NCBI GenBank assembly: GCA_030848705.1
Contig: CM061238.1
Span: forward strand, 28,612,655-28,676,654
Direction: 5' to 3'
DNA: 64,000 bases
Source: Heracleum sosnowskyi
Taxonomy: Eukaryota; Streptophyta; Magnoliopsida; Apiales; Apiaceae
Under the pieces are notes generated by a model, which made no database searches, had not been told where the DNA came from, and was given only the letters and a program-made list of their open reading frames with translations. Below, piece by piece: positions 42,335-53,700 of the stretch (position 1 is its first letter; the number at the start of each line of letters is the position of its first letter). The position numbers were made by a program, and so were the translations under genes.

Positions 42335-43557
42335 TGTGGTGAAAGTCAAGCCCGACGAAGACTGTGATATGAGTTTTATGTCGTGTAGTGTTGTTTGTAA
42401 AGCAAAATGTAACATAAGATGTAACAGAGATAACTACAACTCAACAAAGAACAAGAATACTATAATATTAACAGAAGCACATGAATCCAGAAGTAAAGAA
42501 GAAAAGGTAAACTCAAAAAATCAAAATATGGTATGTATTCTTGAAGTCCGTAAATAGGTCACGGAAAGAAGTTCATTAATATGTTCAAGCCTCAGTGACA
42601 AATAAAGAAACAAGACTTTCAAGACTACAGAAGTATTTGAATGATTAAGAGTTAGTACCATAGGATTTCAGTGATTTTATTGAAGCAACCAGAACGGCAA
42701 AGGACTTATCAACAACATTGAGTTGAAGACATGGAAGTATTGATCAAGTGTTAGTCATCTGTGAACCAGACCAGTTGCACCAGTTGTCAGTACTTAAAAG
42801 ATCAAGATGTTTATCGTCTCGGAAGAAATTGATTTAAGTCTAAATCTGAAACATCCTGAAAGTGAAAAGAATATTACAAGGTATGTTTGGGTTTAAATGG
42901 AAGTACAATATGCTTGCTGAAAAAGGAGAGAATCTTCAAGGATCAAACTGCAAAAGAAAAGATTCGATAGTTTTCTTTTAAGAAAAACTATCGAAATTGA
43001 TCAAGGGGATTTGAAGGAAAAACCATCGAAGAATTGATTTTTCATTCGATAGATTTTATTTAAAATCTATCGAAGGAAAGAAAAATTAATTCTTTCGATA
43101 GTTTTTAATTAAGGAGCAGGTGAAAGTTTTCTAAACTTTGTCAGGTTGATGAAGAACATGGACGGCCAGGATTAATCCTAAAAGCCTTCGATAGTTTTTC
43201 AAGACTACAATTGTTGAGAGAAGACAGTGTCTTCTTCAGTTAGGAAAATCACAGAACATTTACGAGGAGAGAGTTTGAGCCAGAGAAAATTACAGAGAAA
43301 TTAATAGAGCTTTGAATTCGATCATTGTAATTGATTTTGTGTAACATAAACTCATTGAAGCTAATCCTACGGATTAGAATTGTAGCACCCCTCGCGATTT
43401 ATATTTATAAAATGACATATTCCCCGACTCGTGTTTTGATTTGGTGTATTTGATTTTGGACTAGAACATAAATAATTATCCGCGAACGAAATTGAATAAT
43501 TTATTAGTATCGTATTCAACCCCCCCCCCCCCCTTCAACGATACTTTGGACATAACA
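42335..43557 (+). repeat. Copia-3 5' LTR (left boundary approximate)
   Basis: It ends GGACATAACA at 43557, directly before a tRNA-Met primer site; the start is placed at TGTGGTGAAAG because the sequence before it is not LTR-like, but no target duplication confirms it. It contains CTATCGAA/TTCGATAG repeats (42966-43195), a GTAATCC-type palindrome TAATCCTACGGATTA (43363-43377), and a 14-base C-run (43520-43533), an expanded form of the C-tract in the other SIRE LTRs. Confidence 0.7.
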
Positions 43558-43571
43558 ATTGGTATCAGAGC
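43558..43571 (+). other. Copia-3 primer-binding site (tRNA-Met type)
   Basis: ATTGGTATCAGAGC directly after the LTR end. Confidence 0.88.
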
Positions 43572-43717
43572 TCCTTGATTGACGTACAAATCAGATCCGG
43601 TGAATGAGACCAAAATCAAACAAGGCTTGAAAATTTGAAGCAAATTTTTTAATTTTCAAATTTTTTCATTTTATTGGAATTTCTTGAATCTTAAATAGTT
43701 TGAAATTTTCAGACACC

Positions 43718-43821
43718 ATGAGTGCTCCAAAGACAACTGCTGGTATCAAAGTTCCTCCCTTCACTAGAGATGATTTCGGTTTGTGGAAGATGAAGATGTT
43801 GTTATTTATCAAGGCATCTAA
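43718..43821 (+). pseudogene. Copia-3 gag N-terminus, cut by Gypsy-4
   Basis: ATG at 43718 opens a gag start of 34 codons (MSAPKTTAGIKVPPFTRDDF, then LWKMKMLLFIKAS) that matches the gag N-termini of Copia-2 and Copia-4 (fixed W-K-V/M-K-M). It is cut at 43821 by an LTR beginning TGTAACACC. The rest must lie right of the window, beyond the nested elements. Confidence 0.8.
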
Positions 43822-45125
43822 TGTAACACCCCCAGATCCGGGGTCAGGAATCTGGGTTGTCACGCTCCATCAATTATACAATACCTGCATTACTTACAAC
43901 ATTCTAATAATACAACTCCAAAGACCCCAATCACTTACGCACACACACACACAAGTTATAGCCTTGGAAATGAGCAACAATAAGTAACACTTGTTATTAC
44001 AAACCAAATGTACTATCCAGGATCTCATCTATTATTTACAACCTCTTCCTGAAGTTACAATAATAGACCTCACAATTCTATACAAGGTTTAGTAATACAA
44101 ACCCACTCAAAATAATTCTCACTAATTCAAGCTGCAACTATTCTGCTCACACCGACAATATCCATCCTGCATCAACTAACTCCAGGGTGGTCTCTCCATT
44201 CCCTTGCTCTCGTAACATGAGGTGGATTCGACAATGTTTTCCTCAGGCTGAAAGATTTAATAAAACAAGAATGAGCTAATAGTGCTCAGCAAGAAATCTA
44301 TCCCAGTTTAAATCTTTAAACCTTTTAGGGAGATAATCCATATGGGATCAAAGCTTTTATCACTACTAGGGTCTAACCCCAAAATAGTACACCGTTTAAA
44401 ATACCGTATGACTTATAATCATACTCATATACTCTTCGTAAATCCTTGGTATCAGTATGGTAAACCAAGACTCAAGACATATCTCTTTAAAATAGAGGTT
44501 AACATTAGAATCAAGGCTTAAAGCCTATTATTGATTCAAAATACCATACAGTTCAATATCTTTATAACCACATGCTACACATTAAACGGATAAAATACTA
44601 GTATAACATAAAAGATGAAGTTACGAGGAAAATTAATATAATGATTCCGTAACCCAAAATCCACTTATGCATATATAATCTGAGTAAGGCTTCATCAGAG
44701 TCATAACTCATAAAGTAAAAGATGAAGTTGCAAGGATTTATTGTAACTTCATTTTTGAACACTTTTCAACCCCCTGCCAACATGATCGGTAAACCTGTAC
44801 CAAGGATGTCATCCTTAGTCTCTTTCAATACATGTTGCAGAATTATCCAAATTGGATGATGAACCAATACTGGAGTAATCACCGCGCCAGTTGTCCCAAC
44901 CTCACTATGATCAGTAGCAGGTCGTACAACTAAAAATGTTTTCTACATGTAGATGGAAGAACACGACAGCCTGACATTGTCTACCGCCTTTCTGGATCTC
45001 CCCGGCCCATTTGGGGCAATACAAATTGATGGGTCGGCGTGACTCGACCTCTTACACTGCTCCTAGTTCGGATGAAATCCATGACTCTGAAACGTAAAGA
45101 TCGTCCCCCTTTCCCCAAGTGTAAT
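43822..45125 (-). mobile_element. Gypsy-4 LTR fragment, cut by Copia-4
   Basis: Starts TGTAACACCCCCAGATCCGG inside Copia-3 gag. Like the Gypsy-1 LTR it has a ...CTCAGCAAG block (about 44294) and a GGCCCATTTGGGGC block (about 45003). It is 1304 bp of non-coding sequence, without polymerase domains, and stops at the Copia-4 end. Orientation is inferred from likeness to Gypsy-1. The remainder should lie right of the window. Confidence 0.65.
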
Positions 45126-45622
45126 TATTAGGCCGATTACACAATATAATCAAGTATGTATACGAGAATAATCAATCAAGAACACTTTTTATAAATCAAC
45201 AAACTGTAATTATATTCACAGTTTCTCTCTTAGTGATGTTAATGAATCACAAAGAGCTACTAGGTTACAAGAATAATATATTCAAAGTTCGCGTCCCTTC
45301 TAGGGATAACCTATCTGTGTTTATATAGTACACAGCTACTTACAATCCATCTCTAATTGATATTCCTATAAGTTAGCTATACAATTCATATCAATCAAGG
45401 ATTGCTTCAGTCTTCTATTCCGTTTCCTTAGCTGTATCAATATATTCTGCTTCTTTCCATCTTCAGAATATATTGCTTCTAGAATCTTTATCTTTGCACC
45501 GACAGCTAAGTCAACTATCATCCAGTCAGACTTTATCAAACTCTGACTAGCTTCTAGATAAACTCTGATATGTACCTGGTACTTAAACACTGATGAACAA
45601 ACGTCAGCAATTATATCTAACA
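45126..45622 (-). repeat. Copia-4 3' LTR
   Basis: On the minus strand TGTTAGATATAATTGCTGACG to CGGCCTAATA; the terminal CA is changed to TA (Copia-5 ends GTAACA). 497 bp, 49 bp shorter than the Copia-5 LTR because it lacks a tandem duplication. CAGAGTTT motifs are present. A TATATAAACAC-like box lies at about 45318-45330 (minus strand). Confidence 0.9.
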
Positions 45623-45637
45623 ATCTCCCCCAACTTG
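45623..45637 (-). other. Copia-4 polypurine tract
   Basis: The minus strand reads AAGTTGGGGGAGAT directly before the LTR. Confidence 0.9.
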
Positions 45638-45785
45638 TGCATAATAAAAATGTACAAGTTAAACAGATAATTGATGATGTCAAAACATATAACAAATGCA
45701 GTGTTTAAAATATAACAGAGTTTAATTTTAAAACAGAGTTTAAATTTAACTTAGAACAGAAAACATAAAAACTTACAGTCAAACT

Positions 45786-47126
45786 TTACTTGACTTCTTC
45801 AATATCAGGTACTGTCCTGAGATAATCAATCAGCAGTCTTCTTTCAGCCTTCTCTAGCTCATTCATCATAATCTCTTTTAGCTCTTTAAGTTCTGAATCA
45901 CTCTCCCCCATTTGGTAGATAGCAGCTCTTAGAGAATATATGCTGTTTCTTCTCATATCATTTCCTAGCTGAATAAAATAAGACTTGTCTGACTCCAAGT
46001 TAAATTCCAAAACTTTTATTCCAAGTGCAGTTCTAAATCTAGCACTATTTCTCTTCATCTCCACTAACTTTCCAGTATGATCCCTATACTTTGGAATATA
46101 AACACTTGATACTCCTCCTCCAAGCATAGCTTTAGATCTCAGCATCTTTTCTCTCAAAACTTGAGCAACATTATGAGTATGTCTGTTTTTGACTTTTAGA
46201 AGATAAAGTACATATTCCAGTTCTTCCCATGATTTGAGATTAACATCAGATTCTCCAACTTTATAAACTCTTCCATCACTCATGAAGTATAACAAAAACT
46301 GCTTCTTCAATACTTTGTGAAAAATCAACTGAACAGATTCTAACTTATCAAGGTTTTCTTGTGTAACCCCAATACCAGGTTCTGCCAGTGAAATGTTATC
46401 TTGAGATCTGTTATTTGTTCTTCTCTCTCTGTGTGATCCCAGTCCAGATTTATCAAAAGCTTCTTTTCCCAATACAGTTCTGGTTTCTGAGAAATTCACA
46501 GCTTCAAGCTTTAATTCTTCAAGAATTTTAGGTTTGCTGAATCCTGGAAGTTGTGTAGATTTCTGTACAACTTGAGCAACGTCAGAGGTTGTCATAACTT
46601 TAGTAGAAACATCAACTTGAGCAGCGTCAGAGGTTGATTTAGCTAATCTTGTTTCAACTTGAGTAATGTCAGAGGTTGAATAAATCTTCTTAGGTAACTG
46701 TTCTTCTTCTACCAGTTTACCTTTTCCTTTGTCAGCATTTTTAATCACCGGCCTCCTTGAGTACTGTAAACTCTGATCAGAGTTTACATTCTCTTTGATA
46801 ACAATTCCTTTTTCTTTTCTCCTTGGAGCCTTGATAACCTTCTGTTTGTAGATTCCAGCTTCAACATCTTTCCTGTGTTCTTCAGCAAGCAATTTCTCTT
46901 CTGCCTGGATATCTTCAATAGTAACATCTTTACCATGTTCTGCTAAGAATAACTGTGTAGCAACTTCTTCATCAGTAACTGGAGATTTAGAGGAAAGAAG
47001 TAAACTTCTAACCCTTGAAGAAGACTGCCCTCCAGTGTATAATCTTTTTCCATCAGCATTCTGAGCATCAGAGTTTGATCTCCTCCCTTGCCTTTGAACA
47101 TTCCTTGTCCTTGGATTTTGACCTTT
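45786..47126 (-). pseudogene. Copia-4 ORF3, C-terminal part
   Basis: Ends TAA at 45786-45788. It is open from about 47126 in the frame one base off the upstream part (QRQGRRSNSDAQN, then LLAEEHRKDVEAG). It is Lys/Arg-rich at its start (APRRKEKGIV), then has repeated TSDVAQV units, and a folded-looking end (FHKVLKKQFLLYFMSDGRVYKVGE, SWEELEYVLYLL, GIKVLEFNLES). No homology to known enzymes is evident. It differs strongly from ORF3 of Copia-1 and Copia-2 at this end. Confidence 0.7.
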
Positions 47127-48463
47127 GCACCACCATCAGTAGTGTCATCTTTCCGAGTCAGAGTTTGAGAGCTCTTGCATTTGTCTTGAGGCACTCTCTC
47201 CCCCTTTTTGACATCATCAGACAGCAAAACTGATGTGAGCAATTCAATGGAATTTGCAATTTCATCCAACTTAGTTGACATTTTGACTTGATTGTCTTCA
47301 ACCTTGGACAACCTGGAATCAAAAACCTTCTGATCTTTACACAAGGAAATATACAATGATTTATCCTTCTGTTGTGTAAGTTCCCTTGCAGCTATATCAT
47401 TCCTTAGACCTTCAATAACCTTGTCAGAAGCATCAAAACGATTGTTTAATGATTTGACTTGGATAATTGTGGCTTTGAGATGAGTGAGAAGCTCTGGATT
47501 TGTAATCTCTTTAGATGACTTTGTGACAAAGTCTGCAGCTCTCTCATCAAAAAAGATAGTATCCTTGTTCGACCAATTTGAAAAGTACATCTCTTGAAAA
47601 TGCTCAGCCGTAGCTCGATTGACCTCTCGTAGCTCATCAGAGTTTGCTTGACTCTCAAATAACTCCTCTTGGGAATGATCAGAACTATCATCATCATTAG
47701 TATTCTCTTCATCAGGCTCTGCATCAGAGTTTGCAACAGTCTTTGCAATATTCTCAACATTTTCAGCGACAGCCTCTTGTACTGGAATCTCTGCAATAAT
47801 CTCTTGAACAGTTTTTGTAGCATGTACAACAACATTCGCAGTAGCATCAGTATTTAAGGTCTGATCAACTTCCTCACCCTTTTCAATTACCTGGTGAGTA
47901 ACAGAGAGAATCTCTGTGTGGGTAGCCATAGAATCTTCAAGAATAACTGTGTGATCAGCTTCCACACCCTCTGTTTCATCAAAAACTTCAAGATGGTCAG
48001 AGTGTACAGAGTTGTGTGCTTCAACATCCATATCAAATCCTTGTGGCTCAAAAATCTCAGCCTCAATATTTTCTGTAGCCTCCTGAACAAGAATTTCAGG
48101 AGCTTCATCTGCATCTTCATGTGCAGCTTCCTCAACTACATCATCAGCGTTTGATGTAGGAGCTTCATCTTCAGCACTTACATGTTCCTCAAAAACTCTG
48201 TCCAAATTGACAGCTTCAGCAGTTACATTTGATGCACCAAAAAGATGTGCAACCACCAATCTACGTTTTCTCTGATGAAGAGTTTCTTCATCAGTTTCAC
48301 TGTCCTCATCAGCATTATCAGACTTTGGCCTTTTTGCCCTCTGCTTCTTTGACGGACCATTAGACTGTGGCATAGAGGTTTTGGACACACCAACTTCAGT
48401 AGCTGGATGCATAGACTTTGAAGATTTGAAAGCCCTGTGTTTGATCCTACCACCAGTCCTTGG
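47127..48463 (-). pseudogene. Copia-4 ORF3, acidic and coiled-coil middle
   Basis: In frame with the N-terminal part after a TAA at 48464-48466; the first ATG is 48412. Basic SKKQRAKRPK near the start is a possible nuclear-localisation signal. Then a long Glu/Asp/Ala/Val-rich region, then a coiled coil (NNRFDASDKVIEGLRNDIA, LSKVEDNQVKM), and DDVKKGERV over a PPT-like tract (47195-47209). The frame is lost at about 47126 by a likely one-base deletion in the A/G run of GCAAAGGTC; the ORF then runs to 46943 out of frame. Confidence 0.68.
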
Positions 48464-49360
48464 TTATTGAGATGCAGATTGAATAGGTTCAGAGTTTACA
48501 AATGGAGGTTGAGTTGGAGATGGAGAGACCTCAGGATTTACTGGTTCTTGTTGTTGTTGAGGTTCAGGATTTAAAAACTGAAGAACTCTCTCAGGTAACA
48601 ACAACTCACCAACATTTACCTTCTTTAAATCCTTATTCGTAAGATCAGAGAATACCCTTTTGTGCAATTTGAATGAGGGAATTACGTCCTCCTCATTAAT
48701 CTCAACATTATTAACACATGCAGAGAATAACATTTGACAAAATCTAGAAAAATAGACTACATGCCTATTCTCTGTTAATTTCTCTCCTATGTTCATTAAG
48801 ACAAGTCTAGCAAAATCATAATTACTGTTAAAAAGAAGTGAATACCCGATTTGCAGACTGTCGATTGGAATAACATCCCAATTTGTACATTTCTTCCCGA
48901 ACGCTCTAGTTATGCAATCGAAAAAGAAACTCCATTCTTTTCGTAAGAGCGGTCGCTTCAATTGGCCAATCTTTGCCAAAGACCCAGTATATCCAATAGC
49001 TTGCATCATTCTCTGAAGATCAGTATCACCAACAGCAATGGTGTACGCGTCAGAATTTGCAAAGCCCATTGCTTCACGAACAGTTCCTGGAGTTATGACA
49101 AACTCTGTCTCCTGGAACTCAAAAACTATGGATGGGGTACCAGAATCACCACCATCATCATAGACACCAGTCTCCCAGAAAGCTTTGATCTGAGATCCAT
49201 AAAGCTTTGCAGGCTCCACTAAAGCACGCCCAATTTCTGACTGAGCAAGAAAGTTTTGTATGATATGAAACGCCTCTGGTGCAATGATAGTGTTTAATGG
49301 GGCTGAATAGTTATTAGGGACAAACTCAAGTCCAGAAGCAGTGAAAGCAGTTGAAGCCAT
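48464..49360 (-). CDS. Copia-4 ORF3 (env-like), N-terminal part
   Basis: ATG at 49360 (MASTAFTASGLEF) is chosen by analogy to ORF3 starts of Copia-1 and Copia-2; the ORF is open upstream to 49549 through leader sequence. 298 codons to TAA at 48464-48466. It shares the layout of the other ORF3 N-domains: FQETEFVITPGTVREAMGF aligns with the GKEYVVNSDVL segment, LLRKEWSFFFDCITRAFGKK with LVREWNYLADAF, and LHKRVFSDL with the QEKRVLTNI segment. The end is Pro/Gln-rich. No signal peptide at the ATG and no clear membrane segment. Confidence 0.72.
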   Translation of the reverse strand: MASTAFTASGLEFVPNNYSAPLNTIIAPEAFHIIQNFLAQSEIGRALVEPAKLYGSQIKAFWETGVYDDGGDSGTPSIVFEFQETEFVITPGTVREAMGFANSDAYTIAVGDTDLQRMMQAIGYTGSLAKIGQLKRPLLRKEWSFFFDCITRAFGKKCTNWDVIPIDSLQIGYSLLFNSNYDFARLVLMNIGEKLTENRHVVYFSRFCQMLFSACVNNVEINEEDVIPSFKLHKRVFSDLTNKDLKKVNVGELLLPERVLQFLNPEPQQQQEPVNPEVSPSPTQPPFVNSEPIQSASQ

Positions 49361-50756
49361 TAGTAATGTCAAGAAATAAGCAGAAAATGGCTTCAAAAAC
49401 ACGAGAGAGTTTAAGAAAAGAAAGTGTTTGTGAATATGTGTGAGTGAAACTAGAATACAATTGGAGTAAGTCGTGAAAAACTGTAACGGTTGTGTGTATA
49501 ATGTATAAATATAAAATTTAAAATTAAAAACTGAACAGTTTTTAAACATTAAAACACAACTGTCTTACCCCGTATTCTGTGTGAATGAGACACGTGTCAC
49601 ACATACAATGGCTGACAGCAGTAATTGGCAATTTCCAATGCGCATGCGCAGTAAAAACAACAATAATTACCGCCGATTACACTTTCCTATGTATGCAATC
49701 TCTCTCCACTCTTTAACACTTTTCTAGACCAATGCCCAAACATACTCTTTTGAAATACCAAAACAAATGTTTTTCCTCAAAATTATAAAATGTCTGAAAC
49801 AAAGAAATTATTTTAACCATCAGAGATTAAAACAAAGTTACCTCGGCGTATTTCACACAATACATCAGTGTTTATCATTTGTCCTTCTTTGTTAATAAAC
49901 TCTTTTCGCAAACTGTACAGGTGTGCATAATTGTGTGTGCAATAGCAGAGTTTACCGAAATCAATATTTAAATCATCTCAAAGTGCATAAAATCCACAAC
50001 CTAAAGTAGTAAAAACTGGTTGCCTAAACTCTCATGTATAATATAAAATCTGATTTTTATATCTAAACTCTGTATTCTGATATCCTTTCATTTGGATATA
50101 TCTTTTATTTTTCACCCCCTTTATAGATTTATTAATATATATTTTTTTTTTAATTTTTCCAGTAATCAGTGGTTGGCTCTAGTCACCAAAAATCAAAGAT
50201 TTTAGCCCTTATTTCATGCAATAAGTTCCTGGATCTTCCTAGGCACAACATGATCTCAAAGGAATTTGTGCTCTTTTTGGCATCTTTTGATTTGAGGGTG
50301 AATTATTTGCAATTAATAATTAGAGTTTAGACTTGTCATCAGTTAATACAATTAATTTATGAGAGAAAATGCAAACAGCTAATACAAACTCAGTATATAG
50401 AATCAATAAACTAAGAGATGCTATAAATATAGAGACAGTATCATGTTGTGTTAACTTACTGCACATATTTGAGATCAGAATCTATATAACTCTTAAGGAT
50501 TCATAATTACTTACTGAGAATTATGCTTCATACAAATTTCTTCATTGGTCCTTATGTTTCAGACAAAATTACAATCAGAGTATAACATCAGACTTTAACC
50601 ATCAGAGTATGACCAATACTTTTATGACTATCAGAGTTTAGCACCAGAGTTTACGTTCAGAGTTTATGACACTGGTACTCATATCAGTTAATACATGCAA
50701 GGAATCATGAGCATTAAAAATCAAACATGTATAGAATTTGAGTCTAACCCGTATCT
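49361..50756 (-). other. Copia-4 spacer between pol and ORF3
   Basis: About 1.4 kb without a gene. It is A/T-rich, with a cluster of CAGAGTTT-type motifs (50575-50670) and an AT/T run at 50132-50156. The same region is the last 1.2 kb of the window in Copia-5. It presumably holds the leader of ORF3. Confidence 0.65.
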
Positions 50757-53700
50757 CTAGTCAGAACCAGAGATCATTCCAAGTTCATTTACCAATCTTG
50801 TAAAAGTAGCTTCACTCAAAGGTTTGGTGAAGATATCTGCAAGTTGTTGGTCTGTAGACACAAAATGAAGCTCAATGTTTCCTTCTTCCACATGTTCTCT
50901 GATAAAATGATACCTTATGCTGATGTGCTTTGTCATGGAGTGCTGTACTGGATTACCTGTCATAGCAATAGCACTTTGGTTATCACAGAAAATAGGTATT
51001 TTAGAGTACCTCAAACCATAATCCAGCAACTGATTCTTCATCCACAGAATCTGTGCACAACAGCTACCAGCAGCTATATACTCTGCTTCTGCAGTGGATG
51101 TGGAAATTGATTTTTGTTTCTTGCTATACCAAGAAACCAATCTGTCACCTAAAAATTGACAGCTTCCACTTGTACTTTTTCTGTCTATCTTACAGCCTGC
51201 AAAATCTGCATCAGAGTAACCAATTAGCTTAAACTCTGATTCTCTAGGATACCACAAACCCAAGGTTATGGTTCCTTTGAGATATTTGAAAATCCTTTTT
51301 ACAGCTGTTAGATGAGGCTCTCTGGGATCTGCTTGAAATCTTGCACAAAGACATGTTGCATACATGATATCAGGTCTACTTGCAGTAAGATACAGTAAAG
51401 ACCCTATCATTCCTCTGTAGTTTGTCATATCTACTGAGGCTCCTGTGTCTTTGTCTAGCTTTGTTGCTGTAGCCATGGGAGTTGTAGCAGATGAACTATC
51501 AAGCATACCAAATTTCTTGAGAAGATTTCTGGTATATTTTGCTTGATTGATAAAAATACCATCATCTGTTTGCTTGACCTGTAAGCCTAGAAAATAACTA
51601 AGCTCTCCCATCATGCTCATTTGATACCTGGATTGCATAAGCTTTGCAAACTTCTTACAAAGTTTGTCATTAGTAGATCCAAAGATAATATCATCTACAT
51701 AAATTTGAACTAAAAGCAAATCATCACCAGAATTGAAATAAAACAAAGTTTTATCAATTGTACCTCTTGTGAACCCACTTTCTAAAAGAAATTGAGCAAG
51801 AGTTTCATACCATGCTCTTGGTGCTTGCTTTAGTCCATATAATGCCTTGTCAAGCCTGTAGACATAATCTGGATGCTTGGGATCTACAAATCCTGGTGGT
51901 TGTTCAACAAACACTTCTTCTTCAAGCTTCCCATTGAGAAAAGCACTTTTCACATCCATCTGAAAGACTTTAAACTTCTTGTGTGCAGCATAGGCCAGAA
52001 AAATTCTTATGGCTTCCAATCTTGCAACTGGAGCAAAGGTTTCATCATAGTCAATTCCTTCCTGTTGTGAATAACCTTTAGCCACAAGTCTAGCCTTGTT
52101 TCTTGTAATCACACCTTCACTGTCAGTCTTGTTTCTGAAAACCCACTTTGTACCTACAATTGATCTATTCTTTGGTCTAGGTACAAGTGTCCAGACTTCA
52201 TTTCTTTCAAATTCATTTAACTCTTCTTGCATTGCTGTAATCCAATTAGCATCTTGAAGAGCTACCTCCACTTTCTTTGGTTCTGTTTGAGACAAGAAAG
52301 CATGATACAGACACTCATTATTTGTTGCACTTCTAGTTCTCACACTAGCATCAGGATCTCCAATTATGAGATCAGGTGTGTGTGCCTGTGTCCACTTTCG
52401 TGCTGTTGGTAAGTGGTTTCTTGCATCATTATTGGATCCTCCCCCTTGATCCATGCTCTCCTGATACATATGTTGACTTTCTGCAGTATCTGAGGCTCCC
52501 CCTGAATTGGATGGCTCAGAGTTTGAACTGTCAGAGTTTGAATCAGTTTCCTCAACTGACTCACTTGCTGTGTCTTGTTGAGCTTCTTCACGCTCCCCCT
52601 CAACTGGTTCTCTATTTTGTTCAATTTGAGAATTTCCAGTTTCTCCAGTATTTACCAGTAGAGGTTCAGAGTATGCTTCGTCAGAGTTTATCAGAACCGC
52701 TTCATCAGAGTTTGTCGGTACTGCTTCATCAGAGTTTACATCATCAGAGAATAAACCTTCATTTTCAAAACGCAGTTGATCATATCCATCTAAGTCATCA
52801 AGTCCAGTTATTTTCTTGTCATCAAATGACACATGTATGGATTCCATGATCACTTTAGTTCTCAGATTGTAGACTCTGAATGCTTTTGTTGACAATGGAT
52901 AACCAACAAATATTCCTTCATCAGCTTTTAACTCAAATTTGGTCAACTGTTCAGGATGAGTCTTCAACACAAAGCATTTGCATCCAAATATATGAAAATA
53001 TTTCAAATTTGGCTTCTTATTTTTCACCATCTCATATGGTGTTTTCCCATGCTTGTTGATCAATGTTGCATTTTGAGTAAAACAAGCAGTTTGAACAGCT
53101 TCTGCCCAGAAATAAGTTGGTAATTTTGCTTCATCAAGCATAGTTCTAGCAGCTTCGATTAAAGTTCTGTTCTTTCTTTCAACTACACCATTTTGCTGTG
53201 GAGTTCCAGGTGCAGAAAATTCTTGTTTCACTCCTCTTTCCTTGCAGAAAGCTTCCATAATTGAGTTTCTGAATTCAGTTCCATTATCACTCCTTATAAT
53301 TTTGACTTTGTGCTGTGATCCTTTGTCCAGTAGATTTACATGATCCAACAGAGTTTGAGCAGTTTCATCCTTCTTTGATAAGAAATACACCCATGTATAT
53401 CTAGTATATTCATCAACAATTAATAGAGCATATTTTTTTCTGCCCAAAGACATCACATTCACTGGTCCAAAGAGATCAACTTGTAGAAGATGATAAGGTT
53501 CCACTACTGAAGATTCAGATTTGTTCTTGAAAGATGACTTCCTTTTCTTGGCCTTTTGACAAGAATCACACATACCATCTAAGCTTAGTATTGACTTTGG
53601 AAGTCCCCTTACAAGATCTTTTCGTATAAGTTCATTGATGTTGTTCAAATTGAGATGAGAGAGCTTCTTATGCCAATTCCAACTCTCTTCATTTGACATT

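Noticed and set aside
42336..42557. 73-codon ORF at the start of the Copia-3 LTR
   Set aside because: Lys/Asn-rich LTR sequence with no match; not conserved in other LTRs.
43700..43987. 95-codon ORF at 43700
   Set aside because: Only codons from 43718 to 43821 are Copia-3 gag; the rest is read-through into the Gypsy-4 LTR.
47446..47847. 133-codon minus-strand ORF inside Copia-4 ORF3
   Set aside because: Alternative frame of ORF3; Leu/Arg-rich translation of acidic repeat codons.
52376..52849. 157-codon plus-strand ORF opposite the Copia-4 hinge (and its mirror at 60725-61198)
   Set aside because: Shadow of the low-complexity hinge; the product is a Leu/Gln/His-rich artefact of the repeats.
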